A stretch of DNA of 13,289 nt, from contig JAJFIM010000075.1 in the NCBI GenBank assembly GCA_021774995.1, positions 1-13,289 on the forward strand. Direction: 5' to 3'. A program made the translations under genes and the position numbers. This document shows positions 6,447 to 13,289 of this stretch, one piece after another. This stretch comes from Alphaproteobacteria bacterium. Its GTDB lineage: Bacteria; Pseudomonadota; Alphaproteobacteria; SMXP01. Numbering within the stretch: position 1 is the stretch's first letter; every line of letters starts with the position of its first letter. The notes under the pieces were generated by a model. That model saw only the letters and a program-made list of their open reading frames with translations, made no database searches and was not told the origin of the DNA.

Positions 6447-8765
6447 TCAAGGGCGTTCGACAAAAGCGGCCATGACTTTCTTTGAGCCGGTTTTTTCAAA
6501 GACGACCGTGAGCTTGTTGCCGTCGACATGTGCGATTGACCCATAGCCAAATTTTTGATGGAAGATGCGCTCGCCTTTTGAGAAATCGCCGCCCGCCTGT
6601 TCCGGCTTGGAAGATTGAGCGCTCCCCCCCAAGAGGGGCGCGCGGCGCGCCGATTGCTGCAACCGGCGCCATCCCGGGCTGTTGTAAGAACTGGCGAAGC
6701 TGGGCTCTTGATCAAAAGAGCCGGCGCCTTCTTCAAACATCGCTGATGCGCCCGTATTTCCGTAAAGACCGGGATCGGCCTCAGTTTCGATATGGTCAAC
6801 CGGCAACTCGTCGATAAAGCGCGACGGAATCGTGCTGGTGTGTTGATTATAAAGAAAGCGGTTAGCGACAAAGGAAATTTTGGCTTCTTCCTTGGCCCGC
6901 GTCAGCCCGACATAGGCCAGGCGGCGCTCTTCTTCCAGGCCCTTATTGCCGCTTTCATCCATTGTTTTTTGACTGGGAAACAAACCTTCCTCCCAGCCCG
7001 GCAGAAATACGATGGGAAATTCTAGCCCCTTGGCGCCGTGCAATGTCATCAGGGAGAGCTTCTCGCCGGTTCCCGTGTTGGCGCTTTCCATAACCAATTG
7101 AATGTGCTCGAGAAAACCACCAAGATTCTCAAATTCGTCCATGGAGTGAATAAGTTCTTTGAGATTTTCGACCCGTCCCGGTGCGTCTGCGGCTTTATCA
7201 TTCTGCCACATTTCCATATAGCCGGATTCTTCCAGCACCATTTCCGCCAATTCCGTATGCGGCAACGCGCCGGCCTGTTCTCTCCACCTTTGCCAATTCA
7301 TCAGGAACTGCGTCAGGGATTTCTTAGCCCTCGAAAGTTCATCGGTCTCAATGAGATGTTGCGCCGCGCGCAGAAGCGGAATATTGGCGCCGCGCGCCGT
7401 TTTGTGAAGCGCTTGCAGGGCCGCTTTTCCAAGGCCTCTCTTGGGCTTGTTGAGAATGCGTTCAAACGCCAGATCGTCGTCCGGCTGATGGATGATGCGC
7501 AGGTAAGCGATGGCGTCGCGTATTTCCGCGCGTTCGAAAAAGCGCGGACCCCCGATCACCCGGTACGGGATGGCCAGTTCAATAAACCGTTCTTCAAAGG
7601 AGCGCATCTGATGGCTGGCGCGCACCAGGATCGCGATATCCTCCAGCGAGCGCTTGGAGTGCTGATAAGATTCAACGTCATCGCAGATCGCGCGCGCCTC
7701 TTCGCGATTGTCCCACACACCGCGCACCGTCACCTTCTGGCCGCCTTGCCTTTCCGTCCATAGTGTTTTGCCCAGGCGGTCCTTATTTGCGGCGATGAGA
7801 CCCGAGGCGGCGCCCAAGATATGCTCTGTCGAGCGGTAATTGCGCTCCAGACGAACGGTTTCTGCGCCGGGAAAATCTTTCTCGAACCGCAGAATGTTTT
7901 CAACTTCCGCGCCCCGCCAGCCATAGATGGATTGATCGTCATCTCCCACGCAGCAGATATTCTTGTTTTTCTGAGCCAGCAGGCGCAGCCACAGATATTG
8001 CGCGACATTGGTGTCCTGGTATTCGTCGACCAGAATATATTTGAAGCGCCGCTGGTAATCTTCCAGAAGGTCGGGATGGGCCGTGAACAAGGAAATGCAC
8101 TCAAGCAAAAGGTCGCCGAAATCGGCTGCGTTCAGAATTTTCAACCGTTCCTGATACTGACGATAAAAATCTGCGCCTTGGCCTTCCGCAAATGAATAAT
8201 TTTGTTTGTCGCTGAGTTGGCTGGGCCTCAGCGCTTTGTTTTTCCAGTCGTCAATCAGACCGGCCAGCAGCTTGGCGCTCCAGCGTTTGGAATCAATGGA
8301 CGAGGCTTCCAGCAATTGCTTCAACAGGCGGACCTGATCGTCCGCGTCGATGATTGTGAAATTGCTTTTTAAGCCCGCCAGCTCGGCGTGGCGACGCAGG
8401 ATTCTGGCCCCGATGGCGTGAAAGGTCCCAAGCCAGACCATACCCTCCACCGCGTCGCCGATCAAAGCGCCGATGCGGGTCTGCATCTCGCGGGCGGCTT
8501 TATTGGTGAAGGTGACCGCCAGAATTTGTCCGGGCCACGCCTTGCCAGATTGCAGCAGATAGGCCAATCGCGTGGTCAGCACGCGGGTTTTGCCGGTGCC
8601 CGCCCCGGCCAACACGAGTACCGGGCCTTCCGTGGCTGCGACGGCTTTTTTTTGCTCAGGATTGAGCGCGGCGACCCATGACGGCGCTTCTCCAATGGGG
8701 AGCGCTTCCTCTCGGTCCGCAACCGGGTCTCCCGCGCGGTTTTCTGTCATTTTCGACTGTGGCAT
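6447..8765 (-). CDS. uvrD: ATP-dependent DNA helicase UvrD/PcrA (SF1A)
   Basis: 3'-5' superfamily 1 helicase acting in nucleotide excision and mismatch repair and in clearing recombination or replication intermediates. Taking the ATG at 8765 gives 772 residues. In that numbering, Walker A is AGAGTGKT (53-60), the motif Ia region is AVTFTNKAA (83-91), motif II is DEYQDTN (247-253) and motif III is QSIYGWRGA (278-286). Motif V lies in TLHGAKGLEFP (574-584) and motif VI in YVGLTRAKE (618-626). A disordered linker rich in Ser, Gly and Gln follows. The C-terminal Tudor-like module (about 727-770, GERIFHQKFGYGSI) is the one that binds RNA polymerase in PcrA/UvrD. The frame is open to an ATG at 8813, but that start lacks a ribosome site and would overlap clc; GAGAG lies four bases before 8765. 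It is the middle gene of clc-uvrD-prmA. Confidence 0.95.
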   Translation of the reverse strand: MPQSKMTENRAGDPVADREEALPIGEAPSWVAALNPEQKKAVAATEGPVLVLAGAGTGKTRVLTTRLAYLLQSGKAWPGQILAVTFTNKAAREMQTRIGALIGDAVEGMVWLGTFHAIGARILRRHAELAGLKSNFTIIDADDQVRLLKQLLEASSIDSKRWSAKLLAGLIDDWKNKALRPSQLSDKQNYSFAEGQGADFYRQYQERLKILNAADFGDLLLECISLFTAHPDLLEDYQRRFKYILVDEYQDTNVAQYLWLRLLAQKNKNICCVGDDDQSIYGWRGAEVENILRFEKDFPGAETVRLERNYRSTEHILGAASGLIAANKDRLGKTLWTERQGGQKVTVRGVWDNREEARAICDDVESYQHSKRSLEDIAILVRASHQMRSFEERFIELAIPYRVIGGPRFFERAEIRDAIAYLRIIHQPDDDLAFERILNKPKRGLGKAALQALHKTARGANIPLLRAAQHLIETDELSRAKKSLTQFLMNWQRWREQAGALPHTELAEMVLEESGYMEMWQNDKAADAPGRVENLKELIHSMDEFENLGGFLEHIQLVMESANTGTGEKLSLMTLHGAKGLEFPIVFLPGWEEGLFPSQKTMDESGNKGLEEERRLAYVGLTRAKEEAKISFVANRFLYNQHTSTIPSRFIDELPVDHIETEADPGLYGNTGASAMFEEGAGSFDQEPSFASSYNSPGWRRLQQSARRAPLLGGSAQSSKPEQAGGDFSKGERIFHQKFGYGSIAHVDGNKLTVVFEKTGSKKVMAAFVERP

Positions 8766-8793
8766 GATTCTCTCAAGTGTAGGATAACATGGA

Positions 8794-10461
8794 TCAATTG
8801 TGACTTTCCACATGGGCTTGAATCAGCGCCTGGTTGAAAAAGGAGAGGCAGGCATTGCGGCGCACAAGTCCGATGGCGGCCTCATTTTCCTCATTCATCA
8901 CCACGACTGTATCTATGTTGTTCGCATCCATGAGCGCAAAGACTTTTTTCAAATTGTCATTTTCTTTGAGCGTCGGGGGAGAGGTTTCATCCATATCCTC
9001 AGGGTCGTACCCGCTGAAATCACGGGTCATGACGTCGCGCACGGTGATGATATGCAGGAGAGCGTCTTGCGGCCCCTCGCGCAAGCGAAACCCCCTTTGC
9101 TCGATTTGCCAGTGGAAAAAGCTTTTTCCGATCACGGCCTGGGTGAGAAAAGTGGCGATTGATACGGACACCATAAGCGCAATGGCGACCTCATATTCGC
9201 GCACCAGTTCAAAGGCGATCAGCGTCGTCGAGATAGGCGCGCCCAATATAGCCGCCGCAACGGCGCCCATGCCGACAATGGCGTAAAAGCCCTCGCTTGC
9301 GGATAATTCCGGAAAGACGGCCCCTGCGACGAGGCCAAACGCGCTGCCGGTCATGGCGCCCAGATAAAGCGCCGGACTGAAGACCCCGCCGCCAAAGCGC
9401 CCCGCCAGCGTGATGGCGGTCGCCGCAATCTTGGCGCCGATCAGCGCGATCAGCAGTCCAAACGGAAACAATCCTTTGAGCGCCGCATCGGTCGCCTGAT
9501 AACCAACGCCGAGTATTTGCGGAAAAACAATCGCGATGGCGCCCACAAGAAATCCGGCGATGATCGGTTTAGCCCATAATGGAATCCCGAATTTTTTCGA
9601 TACGTCATGCGCGACATGTTCAACCAGGATGCTGGATTTCAAAAAGATGATGGCGACAATGCCGCAGATGAGACCCAACAAGGCGAAGGCTGGAAGTTGA
9701 GCGTAAGATTCCATGTCAAAGGAAGGAACGATAAAAGCTGGAAACTCTCCGAGATGAATTCTGGTGATGATTGTGGCCATGACGCTGGCGATTACCACCG
9801 GCGCAAAAACGCTTAAGGCGTAATGGCCCAGGATCACTTCAAGCGCAAACAGAACGCCGGCCAGAGGCGTGTTAAAGGATGCCGAGACGGCCGCCGCCGC
9901 GCCGCATGCTAAAAAGGTGCGCGCGGCGATCGGCGGGTAGCCAAGGCGAAAAGACAAAAAAGAAGAGAGTGAAGCCCCTAAATGCACTGCCGGTCCTTCA
10001 CGTCCCGCACTGGCCCCGGCCCCTAGCGACACCCCTGAAGCGAGTGCGCTCAAAAGACCGGTCGACAGAGAAACGCGGCCCGCGCGCAATCCCCGCGCCT
10101 CAATCACATCGGCAACGCCCTGGGGTCGTTCGTCGGGCAGGGCGCCGTATCGTTTCCCGAGAGTGAGCAACAGGCCAACCACCACCCCGCCCAAAGTCGG
10201 CGCCAACAGGACATGCAGCCAAGAAAGGTTTGCGGCGGCGGTGTATAATTGTTCAGCGGCAACGCCATAAGCTGACCACTGCACCCCTGCAATGAGGAGG
10301 CGAAAGCCGATCACAGCATATGCCGTGATAATGCCGATGAGCAGCGCCAGGAGCCAGATCACCGGTTGCCATTCTTTGCCGATGGCCGACAGACTGCGAT
10401 GGAGAAACGAGCTCACCGTGCCCAGCCCATGGTTCTCCTGATCGGTTGAATCCTCCATCAT
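8794..10461 (-). CDS. CLC-family chloride channel/antiporter with C-terminal CBS-like region
   Basis: Integral inner-membrane protein of 555 residues, a CLC homodimer subunit moving Cl- or related anions. The CLC core (about 30-455) is hydrophobic throughout. It contains the selectivity motif GREGP (153-157) with the external gating glutamate E155, and the GGGVFSP motif (357-363). The usual first motif GSGIP is replaced by PQGVA (113-117). At the internal proton-glutamate position the sequence is LFALEV, so V209 occupies that site by my manual alignment, and the pore tyrosine position near GKSFF reads Phe (F449). A CBS-like regulatory region follows from about 470 (VRDVMTRDF...) to the end. 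GAGGGG lies six bases before the first of two tandem ATGs. The stop is 28 nt upstream of the preferred uvrD start, so the two are probably co-transcribed. Transport mode, channel versus exchanger, is not decidable from sequence. Confidence 0.92.
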   Translation of the reverse strand: MMEDSTDQENHGLGTVSSFLHRSLSAIGKEWQPVIWLLALLIGIITAYAVIGFRLLIAGVQWSAYGVAAEQLYTAAANLSWLHVLLAPTLGGVVVGLLLTLGKRYGALPDERPQGVADVIEARGLRAGRVSLSTGLLSALASGVSLGAGASAGREGPAVHLGASLSSFLSFRLGYPPIAARTFLACGAAAAVSASFNTPLAGVLFALEVILGHYALSVFAPVVIASVMATIITRIHLGEFPAFIVPSFDMESYAQLPAFALLGLICGIVAIIFLKSSILVEHVAHDVSKKFGIPLWAKPIIAGFLVGAIAIVFPQILGVGYQATDAALKGLFPFGLLIALIGAKIAATAITLAGRFGGGVFSPALYLGAMTGSAFGLVAGAVFPELSASEGFYAIVGMGAVAAAILGAPISTTLIAFELVREYEVAIALMVSVSIATFLTQAVIGKSFFHWQIEQRGFRLREGPQDALLHIITVRDVMTRDFSGYDPEDMDETSPPTLKENDNLKKVFALMDANNIDTVVVMNEENEAAIGLVRRNACLSFFNQALIQAHVESHN

Positions 10462-10494
10462 GTGCGGCCCCTCGCGCGGTTGCTTCTCTCAAGA

Positions 10495-10523
10495 TGGATA
10501 AACCGAAGCTGAAGAATTGGCAA
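10495..10523 (-). promoter_or_regulatory. Putative promoter for clc-uvrD-prmA
   Basis: Read on the minus strand, TTGCCA (10518-10523) is one mismatch from the -35 consensus. TATCCA (10495-10500) follows after 17 bp as a weak -10. The predicted transcript start lies near 10488, leaving a leader of about 26 nt that includes the GAGGGG ribosome site. The assignment is by consensus matching only. Confidence 0.35.
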
Positions 10524-10547
10524 TCGGCTGATCTCTTGGGGTATACT
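10517..10547 (+). promoter_or_regulatory. Putative promoter for the FAD-linked dehydrogenase
   Basis: TTGGCA (10517-10522) and TATACT (10542-10547) match the -35 and -10 consensus well but are separated by 19 bp, which is longer than optimal. The predicted transcript start, near 10554, lies downstream of the earliest possible ATG codons of the frame and so argues for initiation at 10593. The -35 box overlaps that of the divergent clc promoter by 5 bp. Confidence 0.4.
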
Positions 10548-10592
10548 TGTCCCTGCGGTCAAATGCATATTCAGACGGGTGTCGGACAGGCC

Positions 10593-11975
10593 ATGAACCA
10601 TCAGCAAGGCAATGTTTCAGAGGCGGTGCGCGCTCTGCAAGCCCAGTTTGGCGCGCGCGTGTCCGTTTTACCGGATATTTGCGCGGCCCATGGGCGGGAT
10701 CTGTCGCTTCACCCCGGCATGCCGCCCGATGCGGTCGCGTTTCCCGAATCAACTGAGGAAGTTGCGCAGATTGCCCGTCTGTGCAGTGCGCACCATACGC
10801 CGATGATCCCATTCGGCGCGGGCACGTCTCTGGAGGGCCATGTTGCGGCGGTGCGCGGCGGGGTCAGCGTGGATCTGTCCGGCATGAACAAAGTTCTAGA
10901 AGTCGGGCAACAGGATCTTGACTGCCTGGTGGAAGCGGGCGTGACGCGCCAGCAACTCAACGCGGATTTGCGCGATACGGGGCTGTTCTTCCCCGTTGAT
11001 CCGGGGGCCGACGCTAGCTTTGGCGGCATGTGCGCCACCGGCGCGTCGGGCACGAATGCGGTGCGTTATGGCACCATGCGGGAAAACGTCCTTGGACTGA
11101 CGGTCGTATTGCCTTCGGGAGAAATTATCGAAACGGGGGGGAGGGCGCGCAAATCCTCCGCCGGCTATGACCTCACGCGCCTTTTTATCGGTTCTGAAGG
11201 CACGCTCGGGTTTATCACCAAAGTTCGCCTTCGACTAACAGGCATACCGGAATCGATCTCAGCGGGTCTGTGCGCGTTTGATGATATGGAGGGCGCGGTG
11301 AACGCGGTCATTTTGACCATCCAGATGGGGTTGCCCGTGGCGCGCATCGAATTGCTGGATGAAAAAGCCGTGCGGGGATGCAATGCGTATTCTCATCTGG
11401 ATATGGAAGAAAAGCCGACATTGTTTTTGGAATTTCATGGCAGCCCGCAAAGCGTGAAAGAACAGGCGGAGCGCTTTGGCGAGATTTCCCTTGAGCATGG
11501 CGGGGGGGCTTTTGAGTGGGCGACGCGCGAAGAGGAGCGCAACCGCCTATGGACGGCGCGCCATAACGCTTTTTATGCGGGGCTGAATATGCGCCCGGGT
11601 TCAAAAGCGCTGACAACGGATGTGTGCGTTCCCATCTCCCGGCTTGCTGATTGCATCCTGGAAACCAAAGCCGATATTGGGGACTCAGCTTTGATCGCTC
11701 CTCTGGTCGGCCATGTCGGGGACGGCAATTTCCATCTTGTGTTTTTGATCGACCCGGATAGTGCGGAGGAGGAGCGCGAAGCCAATCGCCTGAATGATCG
11801 CCTGGTGCTGCGGGCGCTGGCCATGGGCGGCACATGCACCGGCGAGCACGGCGTTGGGCTGGGGAAAAAGGCCCTGCTGGCGCAAGAACACGGCTCGGCC
11901 CTGGGTCTGATGCGGACGTTGAAACACGCCATAGATCCACAAGACCTTATGAATCCGGGTAAAATTCTCCCTTAA
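10593..11975 (+). CDS. FAD-linked D-2-hydroxyacid dehydrogenase (D-lactate/glycolate oxidase GlcD type)
   Basis: Flavoprotein of the FAD-binding type-4 family (PCMH fold plus FAD-oxidase C-terminal domain) that oxidises a D-2-hydroxyacid such as D-lactate or glycolate and passes electrons to a carrier. From the ATG at 10593 it has 460 residues, close to LDHD and GlcD. FAD-binding elements are PFGAGTSLEGH (73-83), a GADASFGGMCATGASG motif (138-153) and a GYDLTRLFIGSEGTLG motif (191-206). The C-terminal substrate and metal site shows HVGDGNFH (374-381) and GEHGVG (417-422), and the protein ends in the family-typical MNPGKILP. The frame extends up to an ATG at 10446, but that would overlap the clc start; 10593 has ACAGG nearby and lies after the putative promoter. 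No GlcE or GlcF partner is adjacent, which favours a single-subunit D-lactate dehydrogenase-like enzyme. The exact substrate is inferred, not shown. Confidence 0.9.
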   Translation: MNHQQGNVSEAVRALQAQFGARVSVLPDICAAHGRDLSLHPGMPPDAVAFPESTEEVAQIARLCSAHHTPMIPFGAGTSLEGHVAAVRGGVSVDLSGMNKVLEVGQQDLDCLVEAGVTRQQLNADLRDTGLFFPVDPGADASFGGMCATGASGTNAVRYGTMRENVLGLTVVLPSGEIIETGGRARKSSAGYDLTRLFIGSEGTLGFITKVRLRLTGIPESISAGLCAFDDMEGAVNAVILTIQMGLPVARIELLDEKAVRGCNAYSHLDMEEKPTLFLEFHGSPQSVKEQAERFGEISLEHGGGAFEWATREEERNRLWTARHNAFYAGLNMRPGSKALTTDVCVPISRLADCILETKADIGDSALIAPLVGHVGDGNFHLVFLIDPDSAEEEREANRLNDRLVLRALAMGGTCTGEHGVGLGKKALLAQEHGSALGLMRTLKHAIDPQDLMNPGKILP

Positions 11976-12027
11976 ATCTCCCTGGCGGCTGAAATCTATC
12001 TCTGAATTTTAAGATGAGTTAAAACGA

Positions 12028-12064
12028 TTGACGCGGCCATTTATTTATATAACTATATAGTTAT
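12028..12064 (+). promoter_or_regulatory. arsR operator palindrome and promoter overlapping the start codon
   Basis: ATAACTATATAGTTAT (12049-12064) is a perfect 16-bp palindrome that ends on the second base of the arsR ATG (12063-12065). A -35-like TTGACG is at 12028-12033. A 17-bp spacer would put the -10 at 12051-12056, inside the palindrome, and the transcript start at or next to the ATG. No Shine-Dalgarno sequence precedes that ATG. The likely reading is an ArsR-type autoregulatory operator controlling a leaderless mRNA. The palindrome is seen directly; the role is inferred. Confidence 0.7.
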
Positions 12065-12434
12065 GGAACAAATCGGTTATATCAATGCGCAAGCAAATCT
12101 CGACGCCGTCTTTGCGGCCCTCGCCGATCCGACACGCCGCGCAATACTGACGCGGCTTGCGGATGGCCAAGCCTCAGTAAATGAGATCGCAGCGCCATTT
12201 GAAATTAGCCAGCCGGCGGTATCAAAGCACCTGAAAGTGCTGGAGCGGGCGGGGTTGATTGAGAGGGACATTGACGAACAACGCCGCCCCGCGAGATTGA
12301 AGGCTGAAAAGATGGCGCTGGCGGTCGACTGGCTGACTGAATTTAAAGCCTTTTGGGGGACGAGCTTTGACCAACTCGATAACGTCCTCGTCAAACTGAA
12401 ACAGACGCAAGCAAAGGAAGAAAACCATGAGTGA
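12063..12434 (+). CDS. ArsR-family winged-helix transcriptional repressor
   Basis: A 123-residue homodimeric DNA-binding regulator. LADPTRRAILTRL (20-32) and the recognition-helix region ISQPAVSKHLKVLERAGLI (48-66) are the classic ArsR winged-helix signature. The protein contains no cysteine at all, so it lacks the ELCVC metal site and is not an arsenic or heavy-metal sensor of the classical kind. It fits the subgroup that sits beside AHSA1/SRPBCC genes. The only in-frame ATG near the N-terminus is at 12063, and a TGA at 12015-12017 bounds the frame upstream. Its 3' end overlaps the SRPBCC gene by 8 nt. It probably represses its own operon through the palindrome over its start codon. The inducer is unknown. 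Confidence 0.93.
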   Translation: MEQIGYINAQANLDAVFAALADPTRRAILTRLADGQASVNEIAAPFEISQPAVSKHLKVLERAGLIERDIDEQRRPARLKAEKMALAVDWLTEFKAFWGTSFDQLDNVLVKLKQTQAKEENHE

Positions 12435-12933
12435 ATTGCCGGAATATGTACTTGAGCGCATTTTCGACGCGCCGCGCGCATTGGTTTGGCGCGCCTGGAC
12501 GGACCCTGAATTGCTCTCAAATTGGTATGGCCCCGGCGTAGAAACGATCATTCATAAATTTGACCTGAAACCCGGTGGTGAGTGGCTCAACGAGATGAAA
12601 ATGGGCGACAACTCAATGCTGAGTAAAGTTGTTTTCAAAGAAGTGGCGCCGCTGGAACGGCTCGTTTGGCATCACCACTCCTCTACGGATTCTGAGTGGA
12701 ACTCTGTATCAAATCCAAAGATGCCGGACTGGCCGCGCGTGCTTTTAACGACCGTGACATTTGTAGATGAAGGTTCCAAAACTAAGGTGACGCTGACCTG
12801 GGCGCCATATGAGTCGAGCGACGCTGAAATCGCCTGTTTTGCCGGCGCCGTCAGCATGATGGGCAAAGGGTGGGAAAGCGGTTACGCGATTATGGACGCG
12901 CTGCTCGCGGAGTTGCAGGCGGAAAATACGTGA
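12427..12933 (+). CDS. AHSA1/SRPBCC-domain protein
   Basis: A 168-residue cytosolic protein of the AHSA1-like branch of the SRPBCC (START-like, Bet v 1) fold, which forms a deep hydrophobic ligand cavity. Supporting features are the N-terminal strand and helix pattern RIFDAPRALVWRAWTDPELL (11-30) followed by the NWYGPG segment (32-37), the K-PGGEW turn (48-53), and the long C-terminal helix (about 143-165, GWESGYAIMDALLAEL). No enzymatic residues can be assigned. It has an AAGGAAG ribosome site inside the end of arsR and overlaps it by 8 nt, so the two are coupled. This arsR-AHSA1 pairing is common in bacteria, and in such pairs the SRPBCC protein is often assumed to bind the inducer or a related small molecule. 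That assumption is untested here. Confidence 0.9.
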   Translation: MSELPEYVLERIFDAPRALVWRAWTDPELLSNWYGPGVETIIHKFDLKPGGEWLNEMKMGDNSMLSKVVFKEVAPLERLVWHHHSSTDSEWNSVSNPKMPDWPRVLLTTVTFVDEGSKTKVTLTWAPYESSDAEIACFAGAVSMMGKGWESGYAIMDALLAELQAENT

Positions 12934-12943
12934 GGGGAATGCG

Positions 12944-13289
12944 ATGAACGATAAAAATATTGACGGCGTTCACTGGAGTTTCTGGGTAATCGGCGCCGTT
13001 GCGCTTATCTGGAATCTTATGGGCGTCATGAATTTCTTTGTACAGATGAATTCGGACGCGGGTTGCCAAAATGCCTGAATCGTTTCGCGCCATCGTCGAC
13101 GCCAGGCCCGTTTGGGCCACGGTCGCTTTTGCCATAGCCGTTTTCGGTGGCGCGCTTGGCGGCCTTCTGCTGCTGCTCAGAAAGTCGGCTGCGCAATATA
13201 TGTTTATCGCGTCTTTTCTTGGCGCGATTGTGCAAGTGACGACGACCCTTGGCCAGGTCAGTGCGGTAATCGGCGTCGGAGCTTCGTTG
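12944..13289 (+). pseudogene. Small multi-spanning membrane protein, apparently frameshifted and cut by the window end
   Basis: The first frame starts at ATG 12944, 10 nt after the SRPBCC stop and with a GAGGGG site, and encodes 44 residues. These include one membrane span (about 11-33, WSFWVIGAVALIWNLMG), and the frame stops at TGA 13076-13078. The continuation of the same kind of protein lies in the +1 frame. It is open from at least 13050 to the window end and includes MPESFRAIV from 13071, a second span (about WATVAFAIAVFGGALGGLL) and the start of a third. Removing one G from GCGGGTT at 13058-13064 would join the frames as NSDA-VAKMPESFRA. I recall uninterrupted homologues of about 150 residues of unknown function beside arsR-AHSA1 genes. 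This may be a mutation, a sequencing error, or translation restart at the ATG overlapping the stop (ATGCCTGA). Confidence 0.7.

Noticed and set aside
4888..8774. Shared GATTCTCTC string before the pepP (4888-4896) and uvrD (8766-8774) starts, read as a common regulatory motif
   Set aside because: On the minus strand it is GAGAGAATC, simply the Shine-Dalgarno region of both genes. Nine shared bases there do not require a regulator.
8766..8813. Longer uvrD start at 8813
   Set aside because: It would overlap the end of clc and has no Shine-Dalgarno sequence. The ATG at 8765 has GAGAG at good spacing and gives a normal N-terminus.
10446..10592. N-terminal extension of the FAD dehydrogenase frame, containing a CPCGQMH stretch that looks like a metal-binding motif
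   Set aside because: It overlaps the divergent clc start and the putative promoters, and lacks a ribosome site. The protein aligned from 10593 already has full family length.

Overview
The window reads as an ordinary chromosomal segment of an alphaproteobacterium. The evidence is moderately GC-rich, densely packed coding, alphaproteobacterial flavours of LigA, PrmA, UvrD/PcrA and a ~600-residue aminopeptidase P, and an intergenic palindrome with CGTCATCCC/GGGATGACG ends of a kind I recall from alphaproteobacterial genomes. No rRNA, tRNA, CRISPR array, transposase or phage gene was found. Genus cannot be named from the sequence alone.

Layout. (1) 1-3045, plus strand: a possible tail of an unidentified upstream gene, NAD-dependent DNA ligase (ligA), and a short-chain dehydrogenase whose start codon overlaps the ligA stop (ATGA). 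(2) 3071-4885, minus strand: a two-metal aminopeptidase P, convergent with the dehydrogenase across 25 bp, with a perfect 8-bp hairpin in its leader. (3) 5054-5302, plus strand: an unrecognised small basic protein divergent from pepP. (4) 5303-5549: a non-coding stretch filled mostly by a 164-bp element (5335-5498) with perfect 12-bp inverted ends and three internal hairpins. (5) 10461 down to 5550, minus strand: a probable operon running CLC chloride channel/transporter with C-terminal CBS-like region, then uvrD/pcrA helicase, then prmA, with gaps of 28 and 6 nt. (6) About 10488-10554: inferred back-to-back promoters with overlapping -35 boxes, between clc and a divergent FAD-linked D-lactate/glycolate-type dehydrogenase (10593-11975). 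(7) 12049-13289, plus strand: an autoregulation-type cassette made of an ArsR-family repressor, an AHSA1/SRPBCC protein and a small multi-spanning membrane protein. The membrane-protein reading frame is broken by an apparent one-base insertion and runs off the window end.

Most genes are housekeeping: DNA joining, DNA repair and unwinding, ribosomal protein L11 methylation, and peptide turnover. The points that most deserve a second look are the frameshift near 13060, the palindrome lying across the arsR start codon with a probably leaderless transcript, the structured element at 5335-5498, and a CLC protein that keeps the external gating glutamate but carries valine where the internal proton glutamate usually sits. 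I did not find convincing evidence of a wholly new biological system.
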